In this document: positions 25,605 through 35,200 of the stretch, in pieces
How the letters are laid out: every line of letters starts with the position of its first letter
How positions within the stretch are numbered: position 1 is the first letter of the stretch
Source of the DNA: Streptomyces puniciscabiei
GTDB taxonomy: Bacteria > Actinomycetota > Actinomycetes > Streptomycetales > Streptomycetaceae
Reading direction: 5' to 3'
DNA length: 64,000 bases
Assembly (NCBI RefSeq): GCF_006715785.1
Contig: NZ_VFNX01000001.1
Span: forward strand, 682,001 to 746,000
The notes under the pieces: generated by a model
What the model was told of the DNA's origin: nothing
Databases searched by the model: none
The model's input: only the letters and a program-made list of their open reading frames with translations
Program-made: the position numbers and the translations under genes

Positions 25605-25997
25605 ATGACCGAATTCAGCGAGGCGGAGCGGGCGTATCTGGCGTCGCAGCGGCTGGGCCGCATGGCCACCGTCGACCCGCACGGCCGGCCGCAGGCGAAC
25701 CCCGTGGGCTTCCACGTCCAGGACGACGGCACGATCCTGATCGGCGGCTACGCGATGGGGACGACGAAGAAGTGGCGCAATCTCCGGCACAACCCGAAGG
25801 TGGCCCTGGTCGTGGACGACATCGCGAGCGTACAGCCCTGGCGGGTGCGCGGCGTCGACATCCGCGGCGAGGCCGAACTCCTCGTCGGCCCGCACGACTT
25901 GGGCCCGCACTTCAGCGAGGAGCTGATCCGCATCCATCCCCACCGGGTGCACAGCTGGGGCCTGGAGGAGGAGCGGCCGGGTACCGACAAGAGCTAG
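25605..25997 (+). CDS. PPOX-class, probably F420-dependent oxidoreductase
   Basis: The 130-residue protein has the split-barrel flavin/F420-binding fold: EAERAYLASQRLGRMATVDPHGRPQANPVGF, KKWRNLRHNPKVALVVDD, VRGVDIRGEAEL. In actinobacteria such proteins mostly bind F420 rather than FMN; the sequence cannot fully decide. The ATG at 25605 is the first reasonable start after a long antisense frame. It is divergent from the SGNH hydrolase. Confidence 0.8.
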   Translation: MTEFSEAERAYLASQRLGRMATVDPHGRPQANPVGFHVQDDGTILIGGYAMGTTKKWRNLRHNPKVALVVDDIASVQPWRVRGVDIRGEAELLVGPHDLGPHFSEELIRIHPHRVHSWGLEEERPGTDKS

Positions 25998-26137
25998 GTG
26001 TATTGACCTGAAGTCTGACTCCCTCCCCCGTCGCGGCGGGCGCGAGGCCCGTCCTCCGGGCGGACGGCGGGAGCTCGACGACAGGACCTGGCGTGGCGTG
26101 GGCGGGCCGTGCTCGGCGGAGTTCCTGAGGTCCGGCA

Positions 26138-26803
26138 TCAGCCGGTTGGTCCGCTCCGCGTGGTCGATCCGGGGCCCGTGGCCGGAGGCTGTCGGTCTGC
26201 CCCGCGTATCGGCCGAGGCTCGGTACCAGCGTCCTGGTGGGCCGACGCGACGCCGAATGGCGCCCGGCCCCCACCGGAGTCCGCCCGGGCGGTGGCGGGT
26301 GCCTGGCCGGTGAGCGCGCCCTCCAGGGTCAGCAGCCACACCTTCCGTTCGACACCGCCGGCATACCCGGTCATCGATCCGTCCGCGCCGATGACCCGGT
26401 GGCACGGGCGCACGATCAGCAGGGGGTTGGCGCCGATCGCCCCGCCGACGGCGCGCACCGCCGCGCGGGAGGCGCCGATCCGCGCGGCGATCTCTCCGTA
26501 GGTGACGGTGGCGCCGTACGGCACCTCGTCCAGCGCGGCCCACACGCGCTGCCGGAACTCGGTGCCCCGAGGGCTCGACACCAGCCGGAATTCCTTGAGC
26601 TCACCGGCGAAGTAGGCGGCGAGCTGGTCCGCGGCGGCCCGGAACGGCTCGGAATCGTGCCGCCAGGCGTCCTGCACGCCCTGGAGGCTCAGCCCGCCCT
26701 TCTGCCCGGGCACGGACAGCGAGGTGAGCGCCCCGTCCGCGTCGGCGGTGAGCAGCAACCGGCCCACGGGAGCGTCGAGTTCGGTCCAGTAAACGGTTGT
26801 CAT
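26138..26803 (-). CDS. ogt: Methylated-DNA-protein cysteine methyltransferase
   Basis: The product repairs O6-methylguanine by moving the methyl group to its own cysteine. The active-site PCHRVIG is present, preceded by the DNA-binding segment (TYGEIAARIGASRAAVRAVGGAIGANP) and followed by GYAGGVERKVWLL. The domain is complete by about residue 165; the reading frame then adds ~55 Gly/Pro/Ser/Thr-rich residues not seen in usual Ogt proteins. The ATG overlaps the Ada-AlkA stop (ATGA), so the two are coupled. Confidence 0.9.
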   Translation of the reverse strand: MTTVYWTELDAPVGRLLLTADADGALTSLSVPGQKGGLSLQGVQDAWRHDSEPFRAAADQLAAYFAGELKEFRLVSSPRGTEFRQRVWAALDEVPYGATVTYGEIAARIGASRAAVRAVGGAIGANPLLIVRPCHRVIGADGSMTGYAGGVERKVWLLTLEGALTGQAPATARADSGGGRAPFGVASAHQDAGTEPRPIRGADRQPPATGPGSTTRSGPTG

Positions 26804-28215
26804 CGGTCGTTCCACTCCCCTGTTGCTCGCAGATGCCGGACGGCGTACGAGCGCCAGGGCCGCCAGTCGTCCGGCACCTGCGCGCCGGGCGGGGCGACGT
26901 CCGGATCGCCGAGGGCGCGCACGCGTACGGCGGCGACGGTGGCCGGGTCCATCCCGGGCAGGGCGAGCAGCGCTGCCTGCGCGTCGTCCCGGTCGGCCCC
27001 CGGGTCCAGCCGAACGGTCCCGTCGGCGAGGGCGGCGGTCAGCGCACCCAGCGTCCCGTGCGGCTCGGCCTCGGCGAGGACGGCCGGCTCGGGGAAGAGA
27101 TGGGTGAGGCTGCCGCAGGGCGCGTCGAGCGCCTTGCCGTAGCGCCGCACCAGCTCCTGAGCGCCCTCCCTCCCGGCCAGGGCGCGGACGGCGGCCTCCG
27201 CCGGGTCCACGGCGCCGGGTGAGCGCAGCCCGGGCCGGGCGGCGACCAGCGGGCCGAGCCGGGGGTCGGCGCCGAGCCGCTCGTCGACGGCGTACGGGTC
27301 GGCGTCGAGGTCGAACAGGCGCCGCAGCCGCTGCACCGCGGTGGTCAGGTCCCGGAGGTCGGTGAGGTGCAGCCGCGCGTCGAGCCAGCCGCCCGGACGA
27401 GTGCCGGTACCGGGCCTCGGCGCCCCGGTGCGCTCCTCGACGGCGACGATCCCGGTGCCGTACGGCAGCCGCAGCGTGCGCCGGTAGGTACGGCCGCCCG
27501 GCGCGCCGGAAACCTCCTCGACACCGGTTACCGCCTCCGCCGCGAGCTGGTCGAAGACGGCGGCGGCCTGGTAGGGCCCGCGGTGGGCGAGCCGCAACGG
27601 GATCCCGGCGCCCGGAGCGGCCCGGCCGGCGCCCCGGCCCGGGGAGGCGCCCCGGGGCCCGGGGGCGGCGGCCCGCAGCTCGGTCGGCGTCGAGGCGTAC
27701 ACCTCCCGGACGGTGTCGTTGAACTGCCGCACGCTGGCGAACCCGGACGCGAACGCGATCTCGGTGACCGGCAGCTCGGTGGTCTGCAGCAGCACCCGCG
27801 CGGTGTGCGCCCGCTGGGCCCGGGCGAGCGCCACGGGTCCGGCGCCGAGTTCCGCGGTGAGCTGCCGCTGGACCTGCCGCGCGCTGTAGCCGAGCCGCGC
27901 GGCGAGCCCGGCGACGCCGTCGCGGTCCACGACGCCGTCGGCGATCAGCCGCATGGCCCGCCCGACGACGTCCGCCCGCACGTTCCACTCCGCCGACCCC
28001 GGCACGGCGTCCGGCCGGCACCGCCGGCAGGCCCGGAACCCGGCCCGCTGCGCGGCGGCGGCCGTCGCGAAGAACCGCACGTTGTGCCGCTTCGGCGTCA
28101 CCGCGGGGCAGCTGGGCCGGCAGTAGATCCCGGTGGTCTCGACGGCGAAGAAGAACACCCCGTCGAACCGCCCGTCCCTGCTCCGCACCGCCTCGTACCT
28201 GGTGTCTTCGTCCAT
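26800..28215 (-). CDS. Ada-AlkA fusion: methyl-sensing regulator and 3-methyladenine glycosylase
   Basis: The 471-residue protein starts with the Ada zinc domain (TTGIYCRPSCPAVTPKRHNVRFF, ACRRCRPD), whose cysteines take methyl groups from DNA phosphotriesters. An AraC-type HTH follows (LAARLGYSARQVQRQL), then the AlkA glycosylase domain (~200-471) with LLALPGMDPATVAAVRVRALGDPDV as helix-hairpin-helix. It both senses alkylation and removes alkylated bases. Together with ogt it forms an alkylation-repair operon. The ATG at 28213-28215 fits the family. Confidence 0.9.
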   Translation of the reverse strand: MDEDTRYEAVRSRDGRFDGVFFFAVETTGIYCRPSCPAVTPKRHNVRFFATAAAAQRAGFRACRRCRPDAVPGSAEWNVRADVVGRAMRLIADGVVDRDGVAGLAARLGYSARQVQRQLTAELGAGPVALARAQRAHTARVLLQTTELPVTEIAFASGFASVRQFNDTVREVYASTPTELRAAAPGPRGASPGRGAGRAAPGAGIPLRLAHRGPYQAAAVFDQLAAEAVTGVEEVSGAPGGRTYRRTLRLPYGTGIVAVEERTGAPRPGTGTRPGGWLDARLHLTDLRDLTTAVQRLRRLFDLDADPYAVDERLGADPRLGPLVAARPGLRSPGAVDPAEAAVRALAGREGAQELVRRYGKALDAPCGSLTHLFPEPAVLAEAEPHGTLGALTAALADGTVRLDPGADRDDAQAALLALPGMDPATVAAVRVRALGDPDVAPPGAQVPDDWRPWRSYAVRHLRATGEWNDR

Positions 28216-28292
28216 CACGTGTTCCAGTGTGCGGCTGCGGACGAGGGCGGGGCTGGCGGAAATCGGACATGACAGTGTGCTGTGCCCGGACA

Positions 28293-28329
28293 GCGCCCCG
28301 AAGGGGCGCGCGGAACTGCGCGACCAGCC
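28293..28329. repeat. Dispersed intergenic hairpin repeat, short form
   Basis: GCGCCCC-GAA-GGGGCGC is a perfect 7-base stem followed by GCGGAACTGCGCGACCAGCC, the same element as at 3378-3413. It lies between rsgA and the ada gene on the minus strand. Confidence 0.7.
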
Positions 28330-28376
28330 ACGTCGTACCCGCGCCCCGAGGACGGTCAGCACCCCTGCGGCGCGGC

Positions 28377-29471
28377 CTACGTCCAACGCCCGCGCTTGAA
28401 CTCCATCGCCGCCTTCCCCTCCGCTCCCTTCCTCCGCCAGTCCCGCCGAAGCTCCGCACGGACCCGCGCATCGGTCTTGGCCACGATCCACTGGTTCTCC
28501 CGCACCAGCTTGCGGTAGCTCTCCAGCCGGCGCTGCGGAAGCTCCCCGCTCTCCACGGCGGAGCGCACCGCGCAGTCCGGCTCGGTCTCGTGGGAGCAGT
28601 CGTGGAAACGGCACCGCTCAGCCAGTTCCTCGATCTCGGCGAACACCTGGCCGACCCCGCCCTCGGCGTCGTACAGGCCGACGCCCCGCAGCCCGGGTGT
28701 GTCGATGAGCACCCCGCCCGAGGGCAGGGCGAGCAGGTTGCGGGTGGTCGTGGTGTGCCGGCCCTTGCCGTCGACGTCCCGCGCCGCCCGCACGTCCATG
28801 GCGTCCCGGCCGACGAGGGCGTTGGCCAGCGTGGACTTGCCCGCGCCGGACTGGCCGAGCAGCACGGACGTACCGGAGCCGACGAGCGCGACGAGGATGT
28901 CGAGCCCCTCCCCCTGCAGGGCGCTGACCGTGAGCACCGGCACGCCGGGCGCGCTCGTCTCCACGTCCTGCACGAGGTGCGCGAGGGTGACCGGGTCCGG
29001 CACCAGGTCGGCCTTGGTGAGGACGACGACGGGCTGGGCGCCGGACTCCCAGGCCAGGGCGAGGAAGCGTTCGATCCGGCCGAGGTCGAGCTCGACGGCG
29101 AGCGACACGGCGACCACGGCGTGGTCGACGTTGGCGGCGAGGATCTGCCCGTCGGACCGCTTGGAGGAGGTGGAGCGCACGAAGGCGGTGCGGCGCGGCA
29201 GATACGCGCGGACGTAGCGGGGGTCACCGTCGGGGTCGACGGCGACCCAGTCCCCCGTGCACACGACCTTCATCGGATCGCGGGGCACGACGAACTCGGT
29301 GTCGGCGCGGACGGTCCCGTCGGCGGTGACGACGTCGCACTGGCCGCGGTCGACCCGGACGACCCGGCCGGGCACCAGCCCGTGGGCGGCGTGGGGGGCG
29401 AACGCATCGGCCCAGGCCTCGTCCCAGCCGTAGGGAGCCAGCGCGGAGGACACAGCGGAGAGGGAAGTCAA
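28377..29471 (-). CDS. rsgA: Ribosome small-subunit-dependent GTPase A
   Basis: The 364-residue protein has the circularly permuted GTPase order of RsgA: TKAD (G4) at ~152-155, then the P-loop GQSGAGKST at ~206-214, then DTPG. An OB-fold region precedes it, and a zinc cluster (CRFHDCSHETEPDC) lies near ~285-300. It helps late maturation of the 30S subunit. The ATG at 29469-29471 gives the normal length. Confidence 0.92.
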   Translation of the reverse strand: MTSLSAVSSALAPYGWDEAWADAFAPHAAHGLVPGRVVRVDRGQCDVVTADGTVRADTEFVVPRDPMKVVCTGDWVAVDPDGDPRYVRAYLPRRTAFVRSTSSKRSDGQILAANVDHAVVAVSLAVELDLGRIERFLALAWESGAQPVVVLTKADLVPDPVTLAHLVQDVETSAPGVPVLTVSALQGEGLDILVALVGSGTSVLLGQSGAGKSTLANALVGRDAMDVRAARDVDGKGRHTTTTRNLLALPSGGVLIDTPGLRGVGLYDAEGGVGQVFAEIEELAERCRFHDCSHETEPDCAVRSAVESGELPQRRLESYRKLVRENQWIVAKTDARVRAELRRDWRRKGAEGKAAMEFKRGRWT

Positions 29472-29525
29472 GGGAGACCCTTCACAAGGGTGGCCCCGGG
29501 CAGGCGCGTTCGGCGCGCGGTGGGT

Positions 29526-29597
29526 TCAGCCGGTGGCCACGGAGGTGGACTGGACGGATTCCTGGATGCGGGCAGCGCCCATCGCAATGACAGCCAT
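29526..29597 (-). CDS. Candidate 23-aa leader or small protein upstream of rsgA
   Basis: A short frame starts at an ATG (29595-29597) with GGAGG nine bases before it and ends in TGA at 29526-29528. It begins MAVIAMGAARIQ and ends SVATG. It lies 55 bases before the rsgA start. The ribosome site is better than that of many larger genes here. I do not recognise the peptide. It might be a leader or a free small protein; without comparison it could be chance. Confidence 0.35.
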   Translation of the reverse strand: MAVIAMGAARIQESVQSTSVATG

Positions 29598-29692
29598 CGG
29601 TCGACACCTCCTCGTCCCACTCGCTCGTGCGCACACCACCTCGGCGTGCCCGGAAAACGTAGCCCATCCAAGGGGCGTCACGTCAAAGCATT

Positions 29693-29767
29693 TTCCGTAC
29701 GGCGCGTCTCCGTACGACGGTTTGCCCTACGACGGTTTTCCGTACGCCGGTTTCCCGTACGACGCGC
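29693..29767. repeat. Five tandem 15-bp repeats (CCGTACGACGGTTT type)
   Basis: Units start at 29693, 29708, 29723, 29738 and 29753. They follow CCGTACGACGGTT with small changes. They end exactly at the stop of the minus-strand CBM2 gene. Because the unit is a multiple of three it may once have been coding (YGKP-type repeat on the minus strand). Confidence 0.8.
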
Positions 29768-31246
29768 TCAGCCCGCCGTGCAGGCCGCCCCGTTGAGCGT
29801 GAAACCGTACGGTGACCGGTTTCTGCCCTGCCAGGTGCCGATGAACCCCAGGGACAGCGTGCCGTGCGCGGCGACGGTCTTGTTGTAGTCGGCGGCGGTG
29901 GCGGTGACCCGGGAGCCGCTCTGGTGGACGGTGGCGTCCCACATCTGGCCGACCTGCTGGCCGTCGCGAAAGGCCCAGGACAGGCTCCAGCCGTCGAGGG
30001 GCCGGTCGGTGGTGATGGTGACGGCGGCCTGGAAGCCGTTGGGCCACTGGTCGACCAGGCGGTAGTCGACCCGGCAGCCGGCCGCGGGGGCGCTGGAGCG
30101 GACGGGGTCGGGAGTGTGCGCCGCCGAGGAGGTGCTTCCCTGGGGTTCGGGGTCGGACTGCCGCCTGCGGCCGGAGTGGGCCGTGGTCGGCGTCGCAGAG
30201 GGTGTGCCGGCGGGTGCCGACGGCGAGCCGGGCGGGGCGGTGGTCCGGGAGACGCTGGGGTCGGCGACCGGCTGCCGGTCGTCGCGGGCGGCGGCGCCGG
30301 CGTCGCCGGAGCCGCCGAACGGCATCAGCGACACGCCGAGCGCCAGCGCCGAGAGCAGCACGGCGGCGGCGAGCAGGCCACCGCGCAGGGCCCGGCTGCG
30401 GCCGGCGCCCTCCTCCGGATCTCCCGCGGCGTCGGCACGGGCGGGGCGGCCCGCGCCGAGGCGGACCTCGGCGGCGCGGCGGCGGCGTTCCAGGTAGGCG
30501 AGGCCGCCCCAGCCGATGACCCCGCCGGCCAGCGCGGCGGGCAGCCCACCGCCGTGCAGGCGCAGGCACGCGGCGGCCTCGGCACAGCGCACACAGGTCG
30601 CGAGGTGCCGGGAGAGGTCATCGGGGGTGTCGGCGGCGGGCGAGCGGGTGACCGCGTCCAGCAGGCGGGCGTAGGAGCGGCACCGCGCGTCCATCGGAGT
30701 GTCGAGGTGGGCGCGGTGGCAGCGGTCCCGGAACAGGGTGCGCACCTGGTCGAGTTCGTCGGCGACGGTGGCCGGGTCCAGGCCGAGCCGGCGGGCGACG
30801 GTGGGCAGCGGCAGCGCCTCGACCTCGGCCAGCCACAGCAGCGAGGCGTCGGCCTCCTGCATGTCCCGCAGGCCGCGCAGCGCGACCGGGCGCTGGAGCG
30901 GCGGGCCGGCGTAGCGGGCGGCCTTGGCGGAGTTGAGCCACAGCCTGAGGTCGGGGTCGAGCCTGTGGCCCTGTCCGTCGGCCTCCCAGGCGGCGGCGCT
31001 GTCGCGTACGGCGGTGAGCAGCGCCGGGATGGTGGGCAGCCGGGCGGTGCGGCGGCCCGCGCCGCGCACATGGGTGCTCTCGGCGGCGCGGATCTCGCGC
31101 ATGCCGAGCGTGAAGGCCTCGGTCGCCAGTTGATGGGCCGTCAGGGACCCGGAGGTGCACAGGTCCGCGTAACTGAGCACCGCGTCCCAGCCCTCCGAGA
31201 ACAGCGCGGACTCGGTGGCGTCCTTGGGGGTCGGCAGGTCGGGCAT
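29768..31246 (-). CDS. Membrane protein with sigma/anti-sigma-like regions and C-terminal CBM2
   Basis: The 492-residue protein has, in order: a helical N-terminal region with an HTH-like segment (LPLPTVARRLGLDPATVADELDQV, ~150-175), a zinc-type motif HLATCVRCAEAAACL of the anti-sigma ZAS kind (H-x3-C-x2-C), a membrane segment (RGGLLAAAVLLSALALGVSLM, ~295-315), a Ser/Thr/Pro linker and a C-terminal family-2 carbohydrate-binding module (~390-492, GWSLSWAFRDGQQVGQMW, GFIGTW). The layout suggests that polysaccharide outside the cell is sensed and a signal passed to transcription inside. No separate sigma factor is adjacent. The function is inferred from domains only. Confidence 0.65.
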   Translation of the reverse strand: MPDLPTPKDATESALFSEGWDAVLSYADLCTSGSLTAHQLATEAFTLGMREIRAAESTHVRGAGRRTARLPTIPALLTAVRDSAAAWEADGQGHRLDPDLRLWLNSAKAARYAGPPLQRPVALRGLRDMQEADASLLWLAEVEALPLPTVARRLGLDPATVADELDQVRTLFRDRCHRAHLDTPMDARCRSYARLLDAVTRSPAADTPDDLSRHLATCVRCAEAAACLRLHGGGLPAALAGGVIGWGGLAYLERRRRAAEVRLGAGRPARADAAGDPEEGAGRSRALRGGLLAAAVLLSALALGVSLMPFGGSGDAGAAARDDRQPVADPSVSRTTAPPGSPSAPAGTPSATPTTAHSGRRRQSDPEPQGSTSSAAHTPDPVRSSAPAAGCRVDYRLVDQWPNGFQAAVTITTDRPLDGWSLSWAFRDGQQVGQMWDATVHQSGSRVTATAADYNKTVAAHGTLSLGFIGTWQGRNRSPYGFTLNGAACTAG

Positions 31247-31455
31247 GGAACTCCTGCATCCACGAGCGAGGGCAACTCACCACAGAGGGAAGGGAGTTGC
31301 GGGGAACCTCGCGGCAGGACACAGAGCCTTTCACGTCCCTGACACAACTGACAAGCGGCCTGTTCACATCCGGTTACCGACGGTGGCGGGGCGGATGCGC
31401 GACGCGGGTGATCCCACAACTCCGGCCTCCAGTACGGACGCGGGCGCCGTTTCGC

Positions 31456-31548
31456 TCAACCTTCCGCCGGACCGGCTCGACCCCCCGCCGGACCGGCTCG
31501 ACCCTCCGCCGGCCCGGTTGGACCCTCCGCCTGTCCGGTGCGCGGCAT
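31456..31548 (-). CDS. Candidate 30-aa Gly/Ala/Pro-repeat peptide after the radical SAM gene
   Basis: The frame's ATG (31546-31548) shares its A with the radical SAM stop (TGATG), so re-initiation is possible. It opens MPRTGQAEG and contains GRAGPAE-type repeats that match the 21-bp DNA repeats. It could be a chance reading of the repeat or a small coupled product. No cysteine is present. Confidence 0.25.
   Translation of the reverse strand: MPRTGQAEGPTGPAEGRAGPAGGRAGPAEG
31464..31538. repeat. 3.6 tandem copies of a 21-bp unit
   Basis: Units at 31464, 31485, 31506 and a partial one at 31527 follow CCGCCGGACCGGCTCGACCC. They lie directly after the radical SAM stop. Confidence 0.75.
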
Positions 31549-32891
31549 CACACCTCGGCCGGCGCCTCCGTGGCGTCCGCCGCCGCGTCGTCCGCGGGCA
31601 GGCTGTCCATGAAGGAGCTGACGGAGAAGACCGCGCGGCCGGGTCCGGGCGGGCCGTAGCCGGGCGGGGAGGACAGCCCGAAGTCCTCCATCGTCTGCCG
31701 GTAGGCCTGCAGCAGCCGGATGTGGTACTCCAGCGGCGCGCCCTGCGGGTTGGCCTTGCCGAGCGGGGTGGTGGGCTCCGGGCACCAGGTGGTGAAGCGG
31801 GGCGTGATGCCGTGCGACATGAAGAAGCGCAGGCCCTCGGTGGTGGAGGCGATGGCCTCGTCGACGGTGGTGAAGCCGAAGGGCTCGGCCATCTCCACGC
31901 CCGCCACGAAGTTGGGGATCACATTGCGCGCGCCGAACACGTCGGCGGAGTCCAGGATCCGCTTGTGCCACTCGTCACGGCCGACGTAGCGCTCCTTGCC
32001 GGGGCAGTACAGCTCGAAGAGACGGCGGTCCCACACCTCGAAGTTGGGGTGGTAGATCTGCACGCCGTAGTCCTTGAACCGCTGCACGTCGGCCTTGGGC
32101 AGTGCCTGGGCGACGACCTTGCCGATCCAGCGGCCCGGGAAGCGTTCCTCGATGGCCTTGGCGTAGTGGCCGTAGAAGTCGGCCTCGTCGCGCCCGGCAA
32201 CCGTTTTCGTGATGGCGCCGCCGGTCAGCGTGTAGGCGGTGGAGGCCTTCTGGGTGTCGTACCGGTCGATGATCTCGAGGGCCTCCAGCACCTCCTCGAC
32301 GTCCTTCACGCCGGTGTACGGCCGCCCGGCCGCCTTGTGCTGGCGCCAGTTGTGGTTGATGTCGCAGTACTGGCACTCCTCCTTGGCGCCGAAGTACTGG
32401 CAGACCCGGAAAACGGTGAGATAGATCAGGTAACCCCACTGGATGGTCGGGGCCACCTCCATCACGGACTTGCCGTTGGAGAGGGTGTGCTTGTAGTACT
32501 CCGGCATCGGCGGCACACCGACGTCCGCGATCCGCTTCCCGTCGAGGTAGAGCCCGAGCATCCCCTCGTCGTCGGCGGCCACCCGGTACGGCGAGGCGGG
32601 GTTCACCCGTACGGAGACGACGGTACGGCGCAGGTCGTACGGTCCCCCGGTGAGGATGATCTCCTCCGGCGGGCGCCGCAGCGCGGCCTCGCCGAGTTCG
32701 GGCAGGGTGCCGTGGTCGAAGGAGAAGATGAAGTACGACTTGGGCTTGACCTCGCCGCTCTCGTTGTCGCTGAGGGCGGACGGGTCGAAGGCGACGCCGC
32801 CGCGGAGCAGGTCCTCCTTGAAGACGGCTTCCCGTGGTACGTGCGGGAACCGCTCCATCAGATCCTCGACCAGCGCGGTACGACTGCCCAT
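31548..32891 (-). CDS. Atypical radical SAM protein
   Basis: The 447-residue protein has one cysteine cluster, VCQYFGAKEECQYCD (C-x8-C-x2-C), instead of the common C-x3-C-x2-C. Around it lie a SYFIFSFDHG segment before and EIIDRYDTQK, TLTGGAITKT and IYHPNFEVW after, consistent with a TIM-barrel radical SAM fold (TGG-type substrate/SAM contacts). No SPASM-type extra cysteines are present. I do not recognise the substrate. The tail from ~420 is acidic and low complexity. It is followed by a coupled small frame and a tandem repeat. Confidence 0.7.
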   Translation of the reverse strand: MGSRTALVEDLMERFPHVPREAVFKEDLLRGGVAFDPSALSDNESGEVKPKSYFIFSFDHGTLPELGEAALRRPPEEIILTGGPYDLRRTVVSVRVNPASPYRVAADDEGMLGLYLDGKRIADVGVPPMPEYYKHTLSNGKSVMEVAPTIQWGYLIYLTVFRVCQYFGAKEECQYCDINHNWRQHKAAGRPYTGVKDVEEVLEALEIIDRYDTQKASTAYTLTGGAITKTVAGRDEADFYGHYAKAIEERFPGRWIGKVVAQALPKADVQRFKDYGVQIYHPNFEVWDRRLFELYCPGKERYVGRDEWHKRILDSADVFGARNVIPNFVAGVEMAEPFGFTTVDEAIASTTEGLRFFMSHGITPRFTTWCPEPTTPLGKANPQGAPLEYHIRLLQAYRQTMEDFGLSSPPGYGPPGPGRAVFSVSSFMDSLPADDAAADATEAPAEV

Positions 32892-32949
32892 CCGTCTGTC
32901 TCCTCCCGGTTCAGGCGTACGGCTTACACCGTATGCCCCCGCCCGTGGC

Positions 32950-35048
<2,099 letters not shown>

Positions 35049-35102
35049 CGGCCACCTCGCGCGCCCCCACGGCGGACTTTCTTCAGCCCCTTTCCTAACC
35101 CC

Positions 35103-35132
35103 TTGTCGAAACTCCCTCCCAGCCCATAGCCT
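35103..35132 (+). promoter_or_regulatory. Promoter of the ROK regulator
   Basis: TTGTCG (35103-35108), 18 bases, TAGCCT (35127-35132). The -35 is inside AACCCCTTGTCGAAACT, which recurs almost exactly before the ABC operon (36915-36932). Confidence 0.5.
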
Positions 35133-35200
35133 GGCGCTCGCTCCGGTGCCGGAGCCGCCCGGCCCGGTCCGGCTGGACGCCGATGGGAGGGGCCGCCGCG

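Noticed and set aside
26138..29227. 1029-residue minus-strand frame ending in ogt
   Set aside because: It runs in the wrong frame through ada-alkA and rsgA; only the final part from 26803 is the Ogt protein.
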